Below are positions 41,733-50,978 of a stretch of 64,000 nt of DNA, piece after piece. Position 1 is the stretch's first letter; the number at the start of each line of letters is the position of its first letter. A program made the translations under genes and the position numbers. The notes beneath the pieces are model-generated. The model did no database searches and was not told the origin of the DNA. It saw only the letters and a program-made list of their open reading frames with translations. The stretch is from Hyphodiscus hymeniophilus (taxonomy: Eukaryota; Ascomycota; Leotiomycetes; Helotiales; Hyphodiscaceae), in NCBI GenBank assembly GCA_016508695.1, contig VNKQ01000005.1:1736001-1800000 (forward strand), in the 5' to 3' direction.

Positions 41733-42543
41733 ATGTTTTTCAACTTGAACAGCACTCCTTTCCTGCTCGCCATCCTCTCCCTCCCTCTTCTCGCAAGCTC
41801 ACAAACCCAAGCGGCGGATGGGGTCATCGTGCCCTTCACATCGAAACTCCCAGCATGCGCGTCGCTTTGCGGCAAGCTTTTCGACGTTCAGGGAGCATGC
41901 AGTCCACCAGCCATAGCCAGTGTCTCCCAGTCGTGTTTCTGCGGCGATCCTCGACTTACATCTTTCTTGCAATCAGGCACGGCAGGCGTGTCATCGGTTT
42001 GCGGTCCAACAAGCTGTACGGCAGCTGCAGATTTGGAGAAGATACAGAGCTGGTATGAGAGCTATTGCAATGTCGCTCAGACAACACCTACGACAACGAC
42101 CGGAACCACCCCAACCGGCACGCAGACAGGTTCGAGTACCCCAATACCTGCGTCTTCACAGACTAAAAATCAAGGATGGTATGTCAAGCCTTCGGATTGT
42201 TCAATGAGTGAGATGCATGCTAACTTGACACCCGTGTAGGTTTGCGACACACTGGAAATGGGTCGTTATGATAATCGTTATTATCTTAGGGCTTGCTGTG
42301 ATATGGATTGGCGCGTTCATTCTTCGACGCCGTTACATCCGAAAGAGGGAGAAGGAAATTGAGATGCGTCCACCAGTGGCCTGGGGACCGCATCAGATGC
42401 AGGGAGCGACTGGTGGATACGGTGATGGAGTTTCGATTGCCAACGGAGGGGCTGCAAAAGAGGCGAGGGGACAGGTAGTTGCTACACCTGCTGATGCAAC
42501 TAAGCGGGAGAGTAAAGGCTGGCTGAAGAAAAGCCGGCGATGA
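41733..42543 (+). CDS. CFEM-like Cys8 ectodomain, single-pass membrane protein
   Basis: Two exons, 41733-42178 and 42240-42543, encode 249 residues. A signal peptide covers about 1-22. Eight cysteines at 42, 46, 56, 68, 70, 90, 95 and 112 follow CFEM spacing (PxCA-x2-C...C-x-C...C-x4-C-x16-C). However, the Asp normally three residues before the CxC pair, a haem/iron ligand in characterised CFEM proteins, is Ser here. A Thr/Pro/Gly-rich stalk at about 115-145 follows. A hydrophobic helix (VVMIIVIILGLAVIWIGAFIL) begins near 155, and a basic cytoplasmic tail (RRRYIRKREKE...GWLKKSRR) ends the protein. The topology resembles a cell-surface sensor or adhesion protein rather than a GPI-anchored iron binder. 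The 61-bp intron splits the stalk from the membrane part and contains gctaac before the acceptor. Confidence 0.78.
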
Positions 42544-43016
42544 GGCATATGCGACAGCTGGTTGTGGAAATACGGCATGGAATATTGGAGTCATGGAATT
42601 CAGTGTATGGCGTTGAAGGATCGAACAGTTGCTTGGTATACTGTCGGGTTCATGGACGTTACCGCATATAATGGGCATGGGTGTATTAGATGTTGGACCA
42701 GATCGTAGGTATATCTTTCTGATCATTTTCACAATGCCTCGACTTTCATTCAGTGATTGAACATTCAGGGAGCAGAGGAAATCTATTAGCAGATAGTTAT
42801 CTCAACGGAGCCTCTTATGCGTTCACTTTCACTTCTGCTGACGCTTTACCTATTCTCTACTTTTCAATTCCAGTGAATCACCCTGTATTGAGTTGCCTTC
42901 GTTGAGTCACTCATATAAAGTCCCCCAGCTGTTACTTTCTACCCCTTCAACTTCCAAACAAACAAACAATCTCTCCACTTCCTTAAGGTCCTCAACTTTC
43001 ACAACAGTACCTTGCA
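42544..43016. other. Intergenic stretch with TATA box near its end
   Basis: 473 bp. It contains a TATA box annotated separately and a C/A-rich leader (caaacaaacaaacaatctc). No coding sequence is recognised. Confidence 0.55.
42914..42920 (+). promoter_or_regulatory. TATA box of the 76-residue membrane protein gene
   Basis: TATAAAG lies 97-103 bp upstream of the ATG at 43017. A clean C/A-rich leader follows with no ATG before the start codon. This is one of the clearest core promoters in the window. Confidence 0.55.
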
Positions 43017-43247
43017 ATGACCAGCCTCAACGTATCATCTCAGAGCATCATCGCCATAATAGTCTTCCTCATCCTAACTCCAAGCATTTGCGTCTTACTT
43101 CTCCCCGCAACATTCAACTACTGGTTTAGCATCCTGCTCAAGCTAACGTTCTTCTCCGTCTTCTTCGCTTTTTATCTTGGCATTACATACGATCTTTACC
43201 CTGTCACTTGGTATTGGGTTCGAGCTGAGGGAGAGAGCTGGGTTTGA
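43017..43247 (+). CDS. 76-residue small membrane protein
   Basis: Single-exon frame ATG at 43017 to TGA at 43247. A hydrophobic segment (about residues 9-30, IIAIIVFLILTPSICVLLLPA) and a second aromatic-rich one (about 36-57, FSILLKLTFFSVFFAFYLGI) predict two membrane helices. The protein ends in YWVRAEGESWV. It has a TATA box and a typical leader directly in front. No family is recognised. A short signal-anchored or mitochondrial/ER membrane peptide is possible. Confidence 0.5.
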   Translation: MTSLNVSSQSIIAIIVFLILTPSICVLLLPATFNYWFSILLKLTFFSVFFAFYLGITYDLYPVTWYWVRAEGESWV

Positions 43248-43920
43248 TCGCCGCTCTGCATTCGAGTCTTCACATGACGACTGGAATCACAACCAATTTT
43301 CGACGAACCTCAAATACCTGGGCAAGAGCCAGCGATTGAATTCACTGCTCTTCACCACTCTCTCGCATTCGAGACGTAGAAAAAAAACCTCGATCGCACT
43401 CCTTCTGCTCTATCTACAAAAACTTCTTACACCAACTTACAATCACCGACACGACCTGGCATAAAGACAAAGATCTCTTCGAGGCTCATATTCTTGTTGC
43501 TCCTTCGGGTATTCATATATACCTTAACCAAGATCTCCGAAAAAAAATACCTCAAGTATCTTGCATCAAGACTTGAGTCTCTTACTATTCTTCGACCTCG
43601 ATAGATATTCAATATACACCTACATCTTATGATAGCATAATATCCTCGTGGCTTCGAAGAACGACATCTCGACGTGTGCAACAAACAAGGAATATCACTC
43701 ATTCGAGACGTACACATACTCGACAAACTCACTTCAACAACTCCAAATTCATCTTCTGCACTACATCTCAGACATCACAACTCAACGTCGGTTTCCGTCG
43801 TAGTTCCTGAAGCTTTCCTCGAAAATTCTCAATCCCATCGGGATAACATCATCTCCAAACACCCCCATCAACTCGCCAATTCACCCACCACTAAATCTCG
43901 CTACCCCTATCCCGCCCCAT
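43248..43920. other. Long C/A-rich leader region of the 1,501-residue gene
   Basis: 673 bp, mostly C- and A-rich with several aaaaaaaa/ccaccaccac-type runs. It has no coding frame of note. It is likely the 5' untranslated region and promoter of the downstream gene, and short upstream ATGs occur. Confidence 0.45.
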
Positions 43921-46900
43921 ATGTCTTCACCAACCAAACCACCTTCGGACCCCCAAGTCCCACAACGTCCCTCAATACTCGCCACAACCGAAATATCCAT
44001 TAGATCTCTGGCGCATCCAGTCGAGCCGCATACTTTCGAGGAGTTGATTCAAGAGTCGAGGAGAGAGAAATTTAGCACTCCTTCTCCTGACCAAGGTCTG
44101 GGAGACGGATTTTGCGAAAGTCCGGGAGGTGAGCACTCAGAAGATGAAGAACGCCCAGGTCAGAAAAGTCATGAAGGCTATGAGGATCAAGAATCAGTAC
44201 CCCCAATCCCACTCGACTCACGCTTTTCCCGCCTTTACACCGATGTCAAAGCTCCTCGCAAGCCAGTTGCCTCCGTTACTAAACCTCATCGTCCTCACCA
44301 CACAACACCGTCACCGATCCCCGCATATGCAGAGAATGTCACGGAAAACGTTGCTCGAACACCGAAGCTCGTTTCCCTGAAGCACGTTGCCTCTTCTGGA
44401 AAGGGACGAAGTGACGATGCAGAACATATCCGAGATGTGAAAGAGTCTTCTCCAGACCGTTCCAAGTCCCCCGTAAGCTTTCAGGACTTTAGCGACGCAG
44501 CTGGAAAGGATCGAAACAGAACATTCACAGCCCAACCTGGAGAAGATGAAGCCTATGATGCGCATTTCGGGTCGACCTCGGTGGTCGGTCAGGAAAGGCT
44601 GAAGAGCACTCCCGGGACTATCGTTCGTGGTGAGAGAGAAGCTCATGATAATGGCTCGTCTTGCGATATTGGGTTCGCTGATCATCGAGACGGAGGTAGT
44701 GAGGGGAAGCTGGGGTTGGGCATTGATACAGGAACTGGTGGGGCAGCTCCAACATTTTGGCGAGGTCATCGGCGTGAATCGGGCTTCCAGAATTTGGAGA
44801 TTACCCAAGGTCCTGCAAATTCAGCTTGGGGCAATGATTATCCTGCCGATTCCCGCACTGCATGGAGAAGACCAACGTATGAGAATCAGGCTAGCGCTGT
44901 CAACAGTGGATGGGGCATTGTGGGAGACAGCAACGCCCATGGTAGTAGATGGACAGACAAGGGCAGCGCCAACCCTAATACGTGGGGCTACAAAACAGAT
45001 GATCGTAAGGCCTTCGGTTTCGACCAAAATCAACATCCAGACCATGTCAGATCTCGGCATCCACCCGTCCTTCAGAACGCATTTCAAACCCCACCAGGCG
45101 CTAACCTATCTCGACCTCTATCAGAAGCCACAATCCGGCCGCCTGTTCAACCTCACCAGCAGACCTGGCCGAATCAGCCTCCAGCAGAAATGCATACCCA
45201 TTATCATCATCACACGTATGACCCCCACCAGTCACAAAATCAAGCCTCAGACCCCCGACATAATGACCAAGAGCATATCCGAGAACTGGAAGATCACATT
45301 GCATCTCAAAATGAGCTACTGACTGAGCAACGAATCCGCATTGCGGTTCTTGAGAATGACTTCAAGCATATGAAGAAGGATAAGGAAAACGCTGTTAATG
45401 CTTCTATATCCATTGTGCAGAACCTGGGCTCTGCTTTCAATGGTCAAGGCAGCGGTGCTAGTCGAGTCGTTGAAGAGCTTGACTCTCTTGATCGAGATGA
45501 CGAAGCTGAGATGAAGCTTGAGATTCGTAGATTGACGAAAAGCAATGAGGCTCTTGAAAACTTTTTCAAAAATTCGCTCAAGGACTCTCAAAGGAGTCGT
45601 TCGTCTACTGAGCAAGACAAAAACGCTTCACAGGCAAAAGGAAAAGGCAAAGGGATAATGGCTGAAACGTCAGACAGACCGACTATGAAGCATAACATAC
45701 TGATTCCTAGTGCCATGAGGACGCAAGTCGCTGGCGGAATTCGAGCAGCCTACGAGAAAGACAAAATGCTTACCCGTCTTCAGAATGCCGCTGCTGAGTC
45801 CTTCGACAGACTGCCTCAAGTGATTGACGAGTCTTCCTCAGGATCAGAGACAGGGACGAAACGGGTGAGTGGCTGGAATGAGTCTTTCTCGAGCGATGTC
45901 ACGACAGTGCCAAACAGTCCGAACCTAGATATTTCGTCTTCATCCGCTTTGGCTAGCCAACAGAAAAACCAGATGTCGGACGTTGGACTTCTTAGTCTCG
46001 ATGAGAGCTTGGAAGGCGATATAGAAATTCACCAACCGACCCCCATTTCTTCAAAGAAGTGCGAGCCTCTGTCCACAGATTATGAGACACAAATGAAAGC
46101 ACTGATCGACTTTGATAGTGTACCTGCGCCGTCAGTACACAAGACTGGTTTCGACATTAACAATGCCAAGCGGGGAGCTGAGTATGATCATCTGGCACCT
46201 CAATCTGCACTGCATCGTTGCGGGATGAACAATTTCACTCGCTCTGAACAGAATACTTCTGCAAATCTGTATTCTAGCTCTTCTGCACACCAGATGTGGA
46301 GTTCTTCTGAAGAGCGAGAGGGGGCTATCACTTTTCATCAATCCCAGATCCGCCGGGATGGTATTCGATTCCCTGATCTGTTCCGATATGGCATCCAGTA
46401 TATTCCTGAAGAGGACGATGAGAACTTCCTCCGAACTGTGTGTATCAGTAACCTTCCCTCTGCTACTCAGCTACGAGAGGTATTGGCGCGCGTGAGAGGA
46501 GGATTGATCATCAAAGCAGTACTTATGGACACCAGAAATCTTTTGAGTGACACAAAGTCCGTCATGGTTTTCTTCCTAGAAGACTATGAAGCGCAAGCTT
46601 TTGTTGACTATGCCTCAGTGCATCCAATTGCCTTTTGTTCAGAGAGCAATACAATGCATGCCAGAGTGACCCTTGTCCCGACACCTACTTACCCAATGTC
46701 TCAAGGAATGGTTCGGCGCATGAAAGCAGATAAGACTGACACACGCTGCCTTACAGTTCGAGACTTCCCAGTCGAACTTTCGCTCTTGAAACTGCAAGAT
46801 GACATCGCCTGCCGCAACGGGCACAGAGCAGATAATCTGACAGACATTTATCTTGATGAAAACAACACGCTCCATCTAGAATTCTCCAATATTAGTCTCG

Positions 46901-48426
46901 CGGGATCTTGCTTTGCTATTCTCACCAACTTCTCGTTGTACCGTGGTCTTGAAGTGAGCTTCGCCCCTGACCCTTGCTCTGGGCCTCTCGAAGAACTTTC
47001 ATTGCCTGTTCCTCCACGTCCTCCTATGGTCCCAAGAACTTCCTTCAGTTCACCTCATTACGAGCGGCAATATTCCTCAACACCCCCGTACGTGGGTCAA
47101 CTCGGCGGTCTAGCCCAAGTCGGCGGCGACGAGGTCATCGCGCAGCAAGGCAAGCAACTCGAAGCCCTAAGCACACAACCTGACAATATTCCCTCCTTCA
47201 GTGGGAACAATCTCAGATCATCTTCCTGGGCAGACGAAGTAATAGAAGAGTCTACTTCAACAGTTGACAATATGGGTTTCAGCCCACGCTATCACGAGCA
47301 CACCGCTGAGCAAGATCAAGCAGGTGAGCTACCTCATGCCTATTCTTTCGTTCCGCCAAATTCTCCTATCAACGGTGTCTTCCCTATGGACGCTCAGTCG
47401 GAGCCCCATATCAATGAAGTGGCAGATAGGCTTCTGATGGAGAACGAGGATGTGCTAATGAAGGAAATACCTACAGCATCTGTCAAGCCTCTTGTTGGCC
47501 TCAGCGAAAATATGCAAGCAACTGGTCACCCGAAGCTTGCTGATCATCACGAAGGCGCCAGAGGTGCACAGGCAATGAGATCGATCATTACAGAGAATGT
47601 GGTCAAAGATGGTATTACAGCGGAGTTGAACCAAAAGGGAGGAGAGAATGCCAAGAACTCGGTCACTGGCGGAAAGGGCAAGGGACGAGAAGTTGACTAC
47701 GCCATGCAATCAAATACTCACCAGGAACCCGCAACAGCTATCAAGACCACCCTGCCAGCCAACCTCGACTATTATGCTAACTCTCCTCTCTATGGACACT
47801 CGAGTTCGAGCGCCGCCTTTACACGATTGCCCGCTACCGCTATCAGACAACCAGTCACGCCATCCGGATACTTCTCCTCCTATTATGGTAGTACTGGTCC
47901 CCAAAACACCACGGTTACCGATTCAGATCCTGACGACTCACCTTCCTATCCACCTGAGTTCTCCCCTCCCCAGGCTCCCCTCCGCCCCTGGAAAACCAGC
48001 AGCACCCAAGCCGCATCCCTGGCCAACTATTCACTTTCCCCTGCACCAGTCCCTAAGTCCCCAGCATTCAGACGCCACCGAAGAATGCGCTCCCCCATTC
48101 CGGCTTCTTCTCCGACTCAGGCCCCAGGACTACTTGACACCTTCACCAACCAGGCAGAGAAAGCGATCAGTGATCAATACATTGCTCAAGGCTATACTCT
48201 CCATTCAGGTTCCCCATTTGAGCCGTTGAAGAAGGATGGATACGAAACCAAGCAAACGTACTGGCTGAAGGAGATGCCGTTCCCTACACGCACTGAAGAA
48301 CCGTTGGCGATGATTCGTAAAGTCAATGAGGACGAGATCGACTTAGATGAGGGTGAAGATGAGGATGAAGATGATGAGACTGATGACGAGGTTGAGCAGT
48401 CCGAAAAGTTCATCGAGTCCCTATGA
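43921..48426 (+). CDS. Large low-complexity protein with coiled coil and RNA-binding-like central region
   Basis: One intronless frame of 1,501 codons. Residues 1-440 are disordered and rich in Ser, Pro, Gly, His and Arg. A short coiled-coil helix at about 451-490 (HIRELEDHIASQNELLTEQ) is followed by a basic linker. Residues about 820-1015 form the only compact region, with two RRM-like repeats: LRTVCISNLPS...GLIIKAVLMDT...SVMVFFLEDYEAQAFV, then CLTVRDFPVE...NTLHLEFSNISLAGSCFAIL. These have the beta-alpha-beta order of RNA-recognition motifs, but the aromatic RNP1 residues are weak. The tail ends in a Glu/Asp run. I remember related large fungal proteins with this core; their function is not established. 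RNA binding is an inference. Confidence 0.72.
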   Translation: MSSPTKPPSDPQVPQRPSILATTEISIRSLAHPVEPHTFEELIQESRREKFSTPSPDQGLGDGFCESPGGEHSEDEERPGQKSHEGYEDQESVPPIPLDSRFSRLYTDVKAPRKPVASVTKPHRPHHTTPSPIPAYAENVTENVARTPKLVSLKHVASSGKGRSDDAEHIRDVKESSPDRSKSPVSFQDFSDAAGKDRNRTFTAQPGEDEAYDAHFGSTSVVGQERLKSTPGTIVRGEREAHDNGSSCDIGFADHRDGGSEGKLGLGIDTGTGGAAPTFWRGHRRESGFQNLEITQGPANSAWGNDYPADSRTAWRRPTYENQASAVNSGWGIVGDSNAHGSRWTDKGSANPNTWGYKTDDRKAFGFDQNQHPDHVRSRHPPVLQNAFQTPPGANLSRPLSEATIRPPVQPHQQTWPNQPPAEMHTHYHHHTYDPHQSQNQASDPRHNDQEHIRELEDHIASQNELLTEQRIRIAVLENDFKHMKKDKENAVNASISIVQNLGSAFNGQGSGASRVVEELDSLDRDDEAEMKLEIRRLTKSNEALENFFKNSLKDSQRSRSSTEQDKNASQAKGKGKGIMAETSDRPTMKHNILIPSAMRTQVAGGIRAAYEKDKMLTRLQNAAAESFDRLPQVIDESSSGSETGTKRVSGWNESFSSDVTTVPNSPNLDISSSSALASQQKNQMSDVGLLSLDESLEGDIEIHQPTPISSKKCEPLSTDYETQMKALIDFDSVPAPSVHKTGFDINNAKRGAEYDHLAPQSALHRCGMNNFTRSEQNTSANLYSSSSAHQMWSSSEEREGAITFHQSQIRRDGIRFPDLFRYGIQYIPEEDDENFLRTVCISNLPSATQLREVLARVRGGLIIKAVLMDTRNLLSDTKSVMVFFLEDYEAQAFVDYASVHPIAFCSESNTMHARVTLVPTPTYPMSQGMVRRMKADKTDTRCLTVRDFPVELSLLKLQDDIACRNGHRADNLTDIYLDENNTLHLEFSNISLAGSCFAILTNFSLYRGLEVSFAPDPCSGPLEELSLPVPPRPPMVPRTSFSSPHYERQYSSTPPYVGQLGGLAQVGGDEVIAQQGKQLEALSTQPDNIPSFSGNNLRSSSWADEVIEESTSTVDNMGFSPRYHEHTAEQDQAGELPHAYSFVPPNSPINGVFPMDAQSEPHINEVADRLLMENEDVLMKEIPTASVKPLVGLSENMQATGHPKLADHHEGARGAQAMRSIITENVVKDGITAELNQKGGENAKNSVTGGKGKGREVDYAMQSNTHQEPATAIKTTLPANLDYYANSPLYGHSSSSAAFTRLPATAIRQPVTPSGYFSSYYGSTGPQNTTVTDSDPDDSPSYPPEFSPPQAPLRPWKTSSTQAASLANYSLSPAPVPKSPAFRRHRRMRSPIPASSPTQAPGLLDTFTNQAEKAISDQYIAQGYTLHSGSPFEPLKKDGYETKQTYWLKEMPFPTRTEEPLAMIRKVNEDEIDLDEGEDEDEDDETDDEVEQSEKFIESL

Positions 48427-48999
48427 GAGGAGCGCGGAGCTCGCAGTCATCGCCGGGAAGGCTTGGACGAGTAGGCTGAGACGGAAGTCGGATCTTTTGA
48501 GCATGAAGAAACGAAGTGCGATGGAAAACCAAAAGCGTCTAGTCTTTGCGACAATGATGCGGCGAACATCTCTTTATTTGTTTCCTTATTCATCTCTCGC
48601 GACATTGATGCGGCGGGCATCTCTTTATTTGTTTCCTTATTCATCTCTTTCGCGACATTGATGCGGCGGACATCTCATGATTTGCTTTCTTTTCTGCTCT
48701 TTCGCAGATGATGCATTTCCTGAGCGGCATGAGCGCAATGAGATCGCGTTTATCATAGCGTTGATTTACTTCTGCAGGTGGATGCGTAATAGAAGTTGAA
48801 GTTGGGCATCACAGGATAGAATGATCATGCAGTCTGGAAATAAAAGCGTTTCTGAACTTTTCAAAATGGCCTTCCATATCTCCAATGAACACGATCTTGT
48901 GAAGTTGGACTACATTCAAGTATCTAAGTTGAATCTCTGCCCAATCATGGAGATTACGATGTAGACTTCCTAGTGGATCCCTCAAAGCTACGAAGTCTC
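48427..48999. other. Stretch between genes with a tandem repeat
   Basis: 573 bp holding the 3' flank of the large gene and the flank of the agmatinase gene. It contains the ~52-bp tandem repeat listed separately. No other gene is supported. Confidence 0.5.
48548..48690. repeat. About 2.5 tandem copies of a ~52-bp unit
   Basis: gcgacattgatgcggcgg-like starts occur at 48548, 48599 and 48652 (spacings 51 and 53). Each is followed by gcatctctttatttg, tttccttatt and catctct, with the last copy truncated. Copies 1 and 2 are nearly identical, so the duplication is young or still homogenised. Confidence 0.85.
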
Positions 49000-50259
49000 T
49001 CATAGCTCGTCCTTCGCACGAGCAGCTTTCGGCAAGCCTTCCTTATTCTTCACCATAGCAGCCAAAATATCAATTATGAGATCCGCAGCCGCGATACTCG
49101 TCGTTTCTGCAACAGTATCATACGGTGGACTAACCTCCACTACATCTGCGCCGACAAGATTCAAACCCTCCAGGCCTTTGATATACCTTTTCAACTCCCT
49201 CGTCGTCCAGCCTCCCGATTCTGGCGTTCCCGTCGCGGGAGCAATGCTAGGATCGAGGACATCAATATCGATTGATAGATAAACCGGGTTTTGTCCCACA
49301 ACATCTAACGTTTTCTTCACGATGCCCGCTACTCCAATGTCGTCGATTTCGTGGGCCTCGATTCGTGTGAATCCTACGACATTCGAGTCGATTTCATAAT
49401 CCTTAGGACCAAAAAGCTTCGTTCGCAAGCCGCCGTGGACACTGGCTCCTTTATTGATACAGCCTTCACGACTAGCGTGCCAGAAAAATGTACCGTGCGT
49501 GATGGCGGATTGGTTAGATGCGATTCCAGTGTAGCCCTCGTAAGGATCCCAGGTGTCGAGGTGGGAATCTAGATGGATGACTGAAATGGGTCCGTAAACT
49601 GCTTTCAGGGATCGCAAGATAGGGAGAACAATTGAGTGGTCGCCTCCTAGGCTAATGATCCTGGGGTGAGTCCAGCCTTCACTCTTTCCGGAGTCCGACG
49701 CAGAGGAGGAAGTGGGGTGATAGAGAATCTGGCGGTACCCTTGCTCCATCTGCTTGAATGCATGAGCTGCATCAAACGGTGTAATGGGGATATCACCGCA
49801 ATCGATGATGCTAAGCCCTTCTTCGAAAGGATCGATCTCCCAGACTGTGTTGTAGCTTCGTCCTTTCTTCTCACGTGATGAACCTGATCTGATTCCACGT
49901 GGTCCGAAGCGAGCGCCGGGTCGGTAGGATGTTGATGTGTCGTAGGGGAAACCTAGAATTGCGATGTCGAGAGGCTAACATATAGTGAATAGAGTGTGTG
50001 TGGCTGGGCGAGGGAACTTACGGATGTGTGGGAATGGGCGAGACATCGTTGCCATTCTAGGTGTGCGAAAGTGACGGGTTGAGAAAATGGGAGATCGACG
50101 TTTAGGTCTAAGGGTAACAACTCAGCACGATACTCGAGAAACGTTTGGACATCATCAAATACCTTCTATAGCATGAGAATAGCCGGGTCCGAGTTCCAAA
50201 CTGTGTGCCGTCGACAAAATATTTACAAGGCTCAACGCCAGGGATGCTTTTCCAACCAT
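49000..50259 (-). CDS. Secreted agmatinase/arginase-family ureohydrolase
   Basis: Exons 50259-50163, 50107-50022 and 49974-49000 give 385 residues; introns are 55 and 47 bp. Metal-binding motifs of the ureohydrolase fold are all present: SLGGDHSI (the His), IHLDSHLDTW (DxHxD) and SIDIDVLDP (DxD), then the substrate loop GTPESGG. The N-terminus MVGKASLALSLVNILSTAHS reads as a short signal peptide, and secreted relatives are common in fungi. An alternative first-exon join (donor at 50226) would lose that signal. In the family the enzyme converts agmatine to putrescine and urea, or acts on guanidinobutyrate; the exact substrate is uncertain. It is divergent to a Zn2Cys6 regulator, with a 719-bp shared upstream region. 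Confidence 0.85.
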
Positions 50260-50978
50260 CTCGGCTACTCGACTTGACAGTACGGGTTCGACAGTCTGGG
50301 TAGGGAGGGGATATAGCGGGGGCTTGTATTCTAAATGTTCAAAAACGCAATGTTTTGGCTAGATACCGGTGTATCGCCCAAGGCTGGTCTAGTATTCCAA
50401 TCGCACAAAACAAGGGAGAGATTTGGATAGCCAATCTCACGCACTGGGTGAAAGGAGAAGAGGGGTATAAAAAGCCAGGTTCGCTTTCTGTGCAACCGAG
50501 AATATGATAATATAAAGAAAGTAGGAAAGGGCTGCGTTTGAAGATAACTTCCTCTCCAAAGCTTTCGTCAGATAGTGGGGGTTAGACCCTGTCCATCATA
50601 CGAATTGGTATTCTGGCCGCTACCGGGCATCACGATACTTGCGCTCAATTGCTTATAGCTAACTCAATCCGCATCTCATAGTCATATTGCCATGGTGAAA
50701 TGCCGTCCTTCAGTCGTCGCCTTATCTATGCACCTCGCTGAGGACTGCCGTTTTCGAAGCCGAGTATTTTGCGCTTTCACGCCGCTTTCATCAAAGCCTG
50801 TTTGGGCTTAGTGTAGTAAGCGTCTCTCATGACTCTCCTTCCAAATAACTGCATTGAACCCTTCAAGACTCGCTGAGTCTTTCCCAGATACTTATATATT
50901 GATCGATATCCGCTTTTAAGATGATCCCCGCTTTTATCGAATCATTTCTTTCTGTCATAACTTCTCGAAAGAGACAGC
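50260..50978. other. Shared upstream region of the agmatinase/Zn2Cys6 pair
   Basis: 719 bp between the divergent starts. It includes a TATAAAA at 50466-50472 and several CGG-type triplets, candidate Zn2Cys6 sites. Nothing else is annotated. Confidence 0.55.
50466..50472 (+). promoter_or_regulatory. TATA-like box in the agmatinase/regulator upstream region
   Basis: gggTATAAAAAG is on the plus strand, about 510 bp before the regulator ATG, implying a leader of roughly 480 bases. It could be non-functional because the distance is long. Confidence 0.3.

Noticed and set aside
43677..43692. gacgtgtgcaacaaacaa resembling the dispersed word
   Set aside because: Differs by a two-base insertion; not counted as a copy.
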